Source: Proteromonas lacertae (taxonomy: Eukaryota; Sar; Bigyra; Opalinata; Proteromonadidae). From it: 64,000 bases of DNA. A program made the translations under genes and the position numbers. Position 1 is the stretch's first letter. The number at the start of each line of letters is the position of its first letter. Location of the stretch: positions 1 through 64,000 of the forward strand of contig NGBS01000313.1 of the NCBI GenBank assembly GCA_002245135.1, in the 5' to 3' direction. Positions 1-10,053 of this stretch are shown one piece after another. The notes below the pieces were generated by a model, which saw only the letters and a program-made list of their open reading frames with translations, did no database searches and was not told the DNA's origin.

Positions 1-117
1 CTAGAAAGGTAGAATATTATTAATAGTTACTAAAAAACAACAACAAATAGATTACGTATTTACTTTAATGAACATGAAGTGCTTTCAAAGCATCTTCTTT
101 CTTTAACTTATCATATT

Positions 118-1602
118 TTATCTTTGATATATACTCTTGATTCTCTCATTATCTTCACATAAATTTCTTATCTATTACATATTTATAATAAAAGACTATT
201 AGATATAAATATACTGCTATTAAACTCCATTCTCTACAAAGTGGATTCTTCATATCAACATTACAACTGCTTAGTATTGGATAAATCAGTCCATTCTCTC
301 TAACATTATCTTGAATATCTCTGTGATTATTACACAAAGTTCCAATTAATTCAATTATTGATGAGTAGAAATCATGGATTTCATGATTTAATTCTTTCTT
401 TGATACTTCAAAAAGTGTGGAAAAATGTTTTAATAGTAAATATATTTTATATTTATTCAAATTATAATCTATTTTATAACGGCTAAAATAAAATGAAATA
501 ACTGAACATAATAATGGGATTGCTGTTGAATAAAGAGTGTAATTAATTTCAATTAATGTGTTTTCTATTATTTAAATAATAAACATATATATATATATAT
601 ATACCTTTTGGATTATTATTACATACAAAATCACATAATATATGTAAAATATTAAACATTCTTTCATATACTCCATCATCTTCATATTCTTCTGGTTTAA
701 AATCAAGACTTTCTTCTTCTACCAAAGTTCGAAATATTTCTAAAAATATTAATTCTTCTTTATTAATTACCATCTCAAATTCATCACCTTCTTTCTTACT
801 TTCTTCTTCTTTATTAAATAACAAATCAAAAATCATTTTGCTGTTTTGTTCTTTGTTAATATATATTTTATTATTAGAAATAGAAAATCGTTATTATTCT
901 CTAAATCTTCATTAATTGAGTTAATTAATAAGGATGATATAACCGACTTATTCTTAACTGAAAGTATTTCCATTAAACAATTATCATTGTGAATTATACA
1001 GTTATATATTATCATAGTAATACAATTATATAACTTCATATTATCTTTTGATATTTCAACTAATACTTGGTATTGTAATGATATTATCACTTTATTCCAT
1101 ACTATGATTTGATTTGTTTTGTTATTTACTATTGCATTACAGAGTGATTGAAAATAAACGATTAGAAGAGGAGATAACAATTGGTGATTTATTGATCTTT
1201 TCAAAAAACTATCAAATCCTTCAATAATTAAATCAATAAACTATTATAATATGCAAATGAAATATACAGATAAATAATCAGTATTCTGGATAAGAAAGTC
1301 TTGATATTCTGTTCCTTTTGGATATAAAACGGTTATATTTAAATATATTAATAAGCAACTCAATTATCTTTTGCTGGCATTCATTGAACTCTTCTTGGCT
1401 TGAAATAAACGATTTCATAACGGTTTGATAATATTGGATAGTTGATAGCATTTTTGAAATATTTATATCGTTTAAAACAATTCTGAATAGATTATAATGT
1501 TTTATTATACTTTTCTTTCAGTAAAGAGAGAAATACATCGTTTATAGAACTAATAGTATAAGTTTCACTATCACATTGATCTGGAATATTGATATCTGAC
1601 AT
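118..1602 (-). CDS. ATXN10: Ataxin-10 homologue
   Basis: Armadillo-type protein of the ataxin-10 family; in animals it acts in cytokinesis, cilia and neuronal survival. The start is the ATG at 1600-1602 (MSDINIPDQC). Exons are joined by introns of about 27-45 nt. The C-terminal ataxin-10 signature is clear: VRENGLIYPILSSCNVD, then KNPLCREWSLIA, and after splicing an intron of about 45 nt IRNLCEDNERI, the usual end of the domain. A central exon reads EYQDFLIQNTDYLS, matching the family's N-terminal N-Q repeat region. That exon is in frame only if 1315-1330 (16 nt, GTTTTA...AAAAG) is removed; otherwise there is a one-base frame break near 1340. The C-terminal stop near 118 is tentative. Family call is firm; exact exon ends are less so. 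Confidence 0.8.
1315..1330 (-). other. Candidate 16-nt intron in the ataxin-10 gene
   Basis: On the minus strand this segment starts GT and ends AG. Its removal joins IFKYN and RTEYQDFLIQ in frame. Without removal the upstream frame runs into a TGA. A single-base sequence error would explain the data equally well, so this is only a candidate. Confidence 0.35.
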
Positions 1603-1682
1603 TAGTATGATAATATTGAAAGACTATAAGATGAAAAAGAAAAATGAAAATTAATGAAACGAATATATTTTGAATTAAAATA

Positions 1683-3955
1683 TTGAAAATGAGAATAACC
1701 AAGAAAGAAAATGAAAGTGGGTATATTATCAGTAATATATTATACATATGTAGGTTGATTCTGAAGATGGTAGAAGATGGGTATGGTGATTTCTGTTTTG
1801 ATGCTAGAGGAAATGAAATATACTTCATAAAAAATATAATATCTTCATGTAATAGTGAATTAAAAAGATTAATGAATAAATCAAAGAATAATAAAATCAA
1901 AATAAAAGATCCTTTAATAACTGAAGAATCTATAGTTAATCTATTAATATATTATGGAAATGGAACAATAGAACTTGGTGATGACAATGTTGTTGATATG
2001 TTTTATTCATGTTTAGTTTTTAAAGAGAGTGTATTAAGAAACATATTTGGAGAGATATATAAAACATCATTGTAACATTCAAATAATGAAGAAGTTGTTG
2101 GATATTCTATGTTCAGTAGATTTAAAAGAATTAACAAATGTAAACAATATTGCTTTGGATTATCTACAATGAATGGCTATAAATTATTAAATGAGAATGA
2201 AATGAATAACTTATCGTTTAGTTGTATATCCTATATTCTTCACATTCCAAACTTAATAATAAAGAGTGAAAATTATTTGTTGAAAAGACTAATTATGCAT
2301 TATAATAATTCAAAGAAACAATTGGATAATATTGATTCAATTACATATTCTCCAACAAAACGTAATAAAAATACATTATTATTATATGACAATTACAAAA
2401 ACCTATTTGATTTACTGAATTGGGATAAAATATCACTGACAGAATTTAACAAGAGTGAAATAGATATTATTAAGTATATACTAAAAGAAATGGAGAGTCT
2501 AAAAAGAAAGAAATAATGAAACAATAACAGTGAAAAGAGTTTATATTGATCCAATTAGAAGTGGAAATGAGAAACTTGATAATTACTTATTAAAATGTGT
2601 TAAAATATATCAATTAGAACGACAGTAATAAATGTATCTGATGAAGAAAATATTATCTTCTTTCCATCAACAATTTAGTTGATATTATTTCATCAATTCT
2701 AGAAGAGAATAATAATGGTAGTTTAGTATATCAAATAATATGTTTGATTATAATATCAGATTTAAACCTCAATGTGAAGAGTATTTTGCACTATATTTAT
2801 TATTTTTATATTTATTTAGTCAATACTACTATTAGATCGCATCTTTTATCATCGCTTATCTATGAATTTCAGCTAATGAGTAATAAAAGTAAGAGAGTAA
2901 ATGTGAATGTTATAAAAGCTATTATTCTGTGTATTAATGACAGTATATATATCTATATTCATCTTTTTTTTAATGTAGATAATGATTTGGTTACTCTTTA
3001 TAGAAGTTGTGGTATTAATATATTCATAATGATCCTTAATTTTAACAATCCAGAAATGATTATCAAATTTGTTCAAAATCATCTAAAAGATAAGCAATTG
3101 GAATGTGAGATATTAGTTAAATCATTAACTGACAACAATATCAAAGAATTGTTAAATGCAGTCCATCAAATCGAATTTAAATATCCAAACAGAATGTATA
3201 CATTTACTATGAAGGTGATTCGTTTGAAATTAAACCACAGTTTATGAATGAAAAATCATACTACCTGAATGTAAAATTCACATATATTCACAGTTATACC
3301 AAAGTTTCCATCTTTTATTACACTGAATGAAATAAATGGAAGGATTAAAAGTTCAAATTCCAAAGTATTACCTGAAACAAAATATGTTGTGAAATATGAA
3401 CCAATCACATTACAATCTACAAAGTCAGATATTCAAGCAGAGTTTATTTTATCAATTGAGAGTATAAGATTTGAAAATTATGATAATATGTTAAAGGTAG
3501 ATGAAAGTGGGAGAATATTATCCTATGAGAATAATGGGTTAATATCATTTAGAGGAATGAAAGAAAAACTAAAAAGTGAAGTGAATTTGAGGTTACAAAA
3601 TGGAATTTATCATATTAAATTCTTGATTAAAGATATAAAAAGTGTTATATTTGGTATATGTGATAAAAGAAACGAAAATATTGAAACAACATTGGAATAT
3701 AATCAGTTTGAAAATAAAAGAAGAAATTTCTATATTTCACCATCTAAACTAAGAAATACAAGTGATAAAGTGCTATTAGAAGTAATAATCTCTATGGATG
3801 AAAGATTGTTAAGCTATAAGCATAGAGATAGAATAGAATCATTGAAATTTAACACAAAATCTTCCCATTTAATTCCTTTTATATATTTAAATGAAATGGA
3901 TTTATCCCATTCCAGTTCCATAGAGATTGTGTCAGTGTTTAAACAAGAATAATCT
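1683..3955 (+). pseudogene. BTB-family gene with several frame breaks
   Basis: Paralogue of the genes at 6480-13052 and 41459-43626. The first exon (MRITKKENESG) splices through a 33-nt intron at 1721-1753 to LILKMVEDGYGDFCF, the start of a BTB domain ending near 2040. A BACK-like region follows (LLDILCSVDL, then FSCISYILHIPNLIIKSENY). A C-terminal beta-rich part ends SIEIVSVFKQE, matching the IKIESLVVERK and FEIKSISKK ends of the two paralogues. The reading frame changes near 2072, 2170, 2505 and again between 3240 and 3390, where the intact paralogues stay open. Either this is a decaying copy or the sequence has several indels. It lies tail-to-head upstream of the Zwilch gene. Confidence 0.6.
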
Positions 3956-4046
3956 TATTATTACAAATATTATTGCTATTATAATTGTTTTTGTTGTTTT
4001 TATAAATTGTCCTAAAAGCCGAACATGTTCGTCTATAATTTGAAAA

Positions 4047-5730
4047 ATGGACGATTTTTTAAAAACTCTAAACCAACAGAATAGAGTTGCAATATTGAAT
4101 AATTATGTATTTTGCTACATAGATGAAGACACATACCACCCATTTTTGAATTTATTTAAAGGTAAAAAACTGATTGTTGTTTCATCTCTTCGTATTATTA
4201 CAATAATAATGTTGTCTAGCAAATTATTTGATCAATGTAGTATCAAAAAGTTTTTCAAATGAAGTAGAAAGGATAAGAGTATGATTTTTTCTGTTTTATG
4301 TTAGTGTTTAAACGATATATGTTTAAACATCGGATTTAAATTAAATAATTATCTAAATAGAAGTAATATAGGGATTGATGATGAAGAAAAAACAGTATCT
4401 TATAAATTCTTTCAAATTATAGTTTGTGGAATGCAATTATCAATATAAGTTTTATTTTAACAATCTTACTCCAGTTGAAAAATACAGTCATGCACAAAAA
4501 ATCCTCAAAGATTACATAAAACTGAAAAGAGAAAACGAAATACTTTTAGTCTTTACTAAAGATAGAAATAGTCTAAAACTGTTGGGTCAAAATAAAATAG
4601 ATACATCAATAATAAAGTATATACTATTTTGTTATTTATTTTTATATTAGTTATATAATAAATTACTCAACATCAGATCATCCAATTCTATTAAATCCTT
4701 TAATTGAAGATAATACTTCAAATCAAGATGTATATATATCTCTTAATATAATAATAATAATAATAATAGAATCTAAAAATAAAATGTTTTTGCAATTACA
4801 AATTATGGGAAAGAAGTAATGAAGAAGAAGGTGGAATAGAATTATCAATTTTATATAATCCAACAACAAAACCAAATCCATTAACAGTACCTCCTCGTAA
4901 TAGTGAATCATTTCTAACAATTTACTATCCTTTAAATGTTAATAAATTACCATTAGAACCATTTGTAATTGATTTTGAAATAATAAAAAATTTGGTGAAT
5001 AAAGGAGTACTAGGTAAAGATATAACTAGTATTGATACTGATAATAATATTAATAATTCAATGAACTATTACAATAAAATAAACCAACTACTATCTTCAA
5101 TATCTTCTTCAATTACAACATCATTAACTTCAACAATAAGAGAATTCAAACAAAACTTGAATGAAGAAACAAACGAATCAAAATTCAGAAATGAATTGGA
5201 TTTTGCTGATAAATTGTGGAATATATTTAAGGTATTTATAGTCATCATTCTATTAATTGATATTTAATAGTATGCACCTTCTTTATCTCATATTGAAGAA
5301 TCATTATTATCGATTTATAAACAATTACTCAGTGGAGATTTATTACCAATATTTATGAATGATTATCAAAGTCAAATTGGAGTTGTGTTTAAAAATGCTT
5401 TAATAGAAACAGCTAAAATAAAATACAAAAAAGAAAATATACAGAATGTATATATATGAATATTGTTTTATATAAACATAGAGAAATATAAGTTTTAATG
5501 ACTTATTCACATTGCCAATCAATGAATTAATAGTTGATTTAGGATTGAACAAAATGATTAGAGATTATTTATTCACATTTAAAGAGCTGAAATGTTTAAA
5601 TATAACAGATATTGAATTACTAATTCCTAAATTGGAAGATAGTATAAAAGATAAGTACAATAAGTTGGAGTGTTTGAATTATTTATTATGTCTTAACACA
5701 ACTTTAAGAATTGTATATATATATATATAC

Positions 5731-5761
<31 letters not shown>

Positions 5762-6204
5762 CTAATTCAATAATAGATTGGAATTCCTTATTCTACAATT
5801 CATTCAATATTAACTGACATTATAATTCATCATTTTTCTTCTTCTACATTATTTAATCCATCGAATGTTGTTATTACTCCAATTAATTTACCACTTTACT
5901 ATCAAAGAATCTTACCTTCAAAACCATATTTTTGGTATTGTGAAATAGAATCAAATAATATGAATAAATCTATTGAAATTAGTTGTGAAGACTGTCTATT
6001 GGATTTGAACTGTGGTTCTGGATTGTCTGTGAAAGAAATTAATAATTTACAGGAAAGATTAGAATAGTATATAAATCAATTACATTATTATTGTATAGTA
6101 TTCCAGTAGAAATGTGGAATTTAATATCTATCAGAGATAAAATGATGAAAACTGATGGATTTTTTAAATATACTTGTCAAATAATAAATAATCAGTTTCA
6201 CTAA
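4047..6204 (+). CDS. ZWILCH: Zwilch homologue (RZZ kinetochore complex subunit)
   Basis: Zwilch is a subunit of the Rod-Zw10-Zwilch complex, which recruits dynein and Mad1 to unattached kinetochores. The protein starts MDDFLKTLNQ and is assembled from about nine exons with introns of 26-58 nt. Segments typical of the Zwilch C-terminal half appear in order: ADKLWNIFK, IYKQLLSGDLLPIF, LPINELIVDLGLNKMIRDY, and near the end LPSKPYFWYCEIES. The last intron (about 6066-6098) joins RLEY to IPVEMWNLIS and the gene stops at TAA 6202-6204. The GTATAT donor near 5449 pairs with the TAG before AGAAATATAAG, giving RNISFNDLFT in frame. No frame break is needed. The N-terminal third is poorly conserved. I recognise the family from remembered motifs rather than an alignment. 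Confidence 0.72.
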
Positions 6205-6479
6205 CTTGTTTTGTTATGTTTTTAGATATTTTCAAATTATTCCATGTCATATGTATTATACATATGATATAAATGTTATATAGCACATATTCGCAAAAAC
6301 ATAATAAACTTTGTATATAAAATGATACATTAGATAGAATTATGCATTTTAATCATTAGTAATGATAAGAAAACAATCAGAAAGCGCTTCATATCAAAGG
6401 ATACATTTTTCAAAATCAATTTGAACTCAAGCCTATACCAAACCGGCGCTCTTTTTTTAAAATCCATTTTCATGCTGGA

Positions 6480-9400
6480 ATGAATAGCGAAATTTCAAAC
6501 TATCAGTCGACAGAATCTATACACAAAGTGCGTAGGCATTCTCAGAATATTGAAAGTCCTGGAGCAATGATGAGCAAATTAACTAAACCTATACCAAAAG
6601 AAGGGTATAAAATAAATTTTATGTACATAGATTAATACTGAAAATGGTTATGGAGGGACTTGCGGATGTGTCTTTTTTAGTTCAAGGTACAGTTATTCAA
6701 GCGCTTAAGCCATTTTTAAAATACAATAATAAATACTTTGCTGATTTGTTGAAAAACTATGATCAGTCCTCAGAACCAATTCCGTTAGATAATTGTATTA
6801 CTCCAGAGGGTTTCAATAGTATGTTGTTGTATTATGGATATGGTAAGCCAAACCCTGATATTCCATATTTAGCTGATGCATTGATTGCTTCTCTATTTCT
6901 TAAAGAAGAAGAATTATATAATACATTTAGAAAGTATTTACTTTAATTCTATTCTTTAATTTTTGTATAGTATTGCATTAAGCAAAATGAACGATGAGCT
7001 GTTAATAAGAATATTCACATTAGTGCCAAGTATAAAAGATAATAAAATAAAACAATCAGTTCTGGAAATAACGTTGGATTACAGTCAAACCTGTATTATT
7101 CGAAGTAATATAACTCGAATAAATTACATTTTTTATTTTATTTTATATGATTTTATTTTTTTGTTATTTTTACATGTTCTAATCTTTTATAAATTACTAT
7201 TACTATAATATATTCTATCTATATTATTCTGAGGGTCATGATCTTCTTAAATGTCTCTCTGTTTGAAATTACTATATTTTCTTATTCTATATCAAAAGAT
7301 TAGTAAATAAATAAACCATTACAAGAAATACTATTCATAAATTCTTCTTGCTATGATTTATTTTCTATAAAAATGAGACTATAAAACGAATATTATTTTG
7401 AAACATATTTTGATTTTACTAATTCTAACTAATCTTAATGACTTAACTAATTTTATTTGTATATTTCTAGTTGAAATAGATTAATTTAATTTTTTGATTA
7501 ATATTGAGATAGATTGAAATGAATTATGTTGAATCAATCACTTAGAGTATATAAAGATTAATAATTCATCACTTTATTAATATCTAATCACTTATATCCA
7601 TAATATATCATTTTTATATCCATAATTTATCACATAGTAAAAAGTGATTAATCAAGTGATTGATTTCATTTAATAAATTCTTAACATGTTGAACAATTCA
7701 AAAAAAAGAAGTGGTACTCAATTACCCTTACACACTAAAGCCATGTTGCTTAGACAATTAGAAGCTAAGCGTATAACAAGGTACGAAATATGTCAAAAAT
7801 ACTCAGTAAAACAATCAACTATATCTACATGGCTTATAAATAAGGATAAAATCATGAAATTTGAAGGTAATAATTATCATTAAGTTGTTATAAATAGATA
7901 AAGATGATAATATATTTAGAGAGAGAAAATCAAAGTATCCTGAGCTGGAAAGAAAATTATTGAATTGGTATAACTCAGCAATATCAAAAATATATATAAC
8001 TCACATCCCAATCACAGAGTCAATTTTATTATACAAACTCAATCAATTATCAGAGAAGAAGTTCCATATCTCATATGTTCAAAATTTAATGAAACGTAAC
8101 AAACTGAGTAGCGTAAATCTTCATGGTGAAGCGTCATCATGCCCAAATGTTAATATTAGTAATGTCCGTAAGATTATTTCTTCTTATAAACCTATGTTCG
8201 TATTTAACATGGATGAAAGTGGTTTATATTACTCACAATTGCCTAGAAAATGTGTAATTGACAACCATGAAAAGAAGAACTTCAAAGGATTCAAAATAGC
8301 AAAGTCACGTATTTCAATCGCAATTACAGTAAATATGGATAATTCAATTAAAGTACCAATTCTTTATATTGGAAAATCACAAAAACCTTTATGCTTTAAT
8401 GAAAAACCTAACAATTACATTAATCAATCCAATGCTTGGATGGATAATAGAGTTTTTAAATACTATATGGATAATATTTTTCTTCCCTCAGTCAAAGATA
8501 TTATTAAAAACAACAAAGTACTTTTGGTGATGGATAATTGTGCATCTCATCCTAGATCATTAATTGGAGCAGAATATGATAACATTCAACTACTTTTCCT
8601 TCCGCCTAACTGCACAAGTCGTTATCAACCATTAGATATGGGAATTATTAACAAAATAAAAAGCAATTATAAAACTGAAATTTTAAAGAAATGTGTAGAA
8701 AATATTGAAAACTTTGAATTAATAAAGAATATTCAAATTGAAAACAGTAAAGGAAAAGGTGGTATAGCTTTATGTAAGCAACCGAATATAGCAGATGCTA
8801 TGTATTATTCTACCAAAGTATTTTTTGGTCTTAAAAAAACAACAGTTATTAAATGTTGGTTGAAATCTTCATTACCATCTGAAGAACAAATAAAAGAATT
8901 AAATTCCATATTACAATCAGAAAATTGTAATATGAATGTTGATGATGATGAAGAAAGTCAATGCGAATTAAGCCAAATAATTGGTAAAGTAAATGATATT
9001 ATTATAGAAGATGGAAATACAAATTCATTTATAAATGCAACTTCTCTTTTTAGTACAAAATCTATAAGTGAGTTGTACCCATTTTATAGCTTTGAAAATG
9101 AAGATGGTTTTAAAGTAGAAGTTGTTGATAATGTAATTCAAGAAAATAGTAAAGAAGATTCAAATAATGCAACCTGCAAAACCAAAAGAAGAATTGATAA
9201 TATGTCTAATGAAATAAATAAAACTAAAAAAAGCAAGATTAACAACATCTTCGAATAATCTTTAAAACACTTATAAAATCTCTTTGTATATCAATTATTT
9301 TTAGTGTATTTAGTATATTTATTCAAATGTATAAAATAGTAAATTATAATCATTTTGTTTCAACATTTTATTTGATTATAATTCATTTTTCAAATAAACA

Positions 9401-10020
9401 AGAAGCAAAAAATATAACTCGAATTTTTGTCCGTTTCTTGAAAATGAAGGGGTTTGAGTTATACAGGTTTGACTGTATTTTATTAATAATTCATTCAGAT
9501 TAATTGGCTTTAATCCTCCAATTATTACCTCATTAGATGTATTTAACTATATATTAGATTTACCTGGATTAAAAGTCCCTAATGAGAAAGTATTAGCTGA
9601 TATGTTATTTCACATATATAAACAATCAAAGAGATTAGAACCTGAGAAAGAATCAGAACTGTATAAAGAATTTGAAAATTGTGCTTTTAAAATCAATTGG
9701 AATGATGTTGCTAATGTTACTCCAAAAGATATTGCATTGTTTCATAATTTTAATATAATTGTTAATAACAATAATAGTAATATAAATAAACGTATTTATA
9801 CAAATCCGATAGTTATTCCACCTTCACCTGCATTTTCTTATAATAGCAATAATAACAGAATGCAAATGAAGAGTATAAATCAACAACCATTAGAATTACC
9901 AAATCAATCTATTACGCCTAATAGACAAAGTAAATTATTACAATCTTTAGATAATGAAATATCACCAATTACTCCTCAACCAACAACACCAATCATTTAT
10001 CAACAATCACAACCACAAAC

Positions 10021-10053
<33 letters not shown>

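Noticed and set aside
4018-4034. Palindrome CGAACATGTTCG just upstream of the Zwilch start
   Set aside because: Perfect 12-bp palindrome, but no second copy was found near other starts, so a regulatory role is unsupported.
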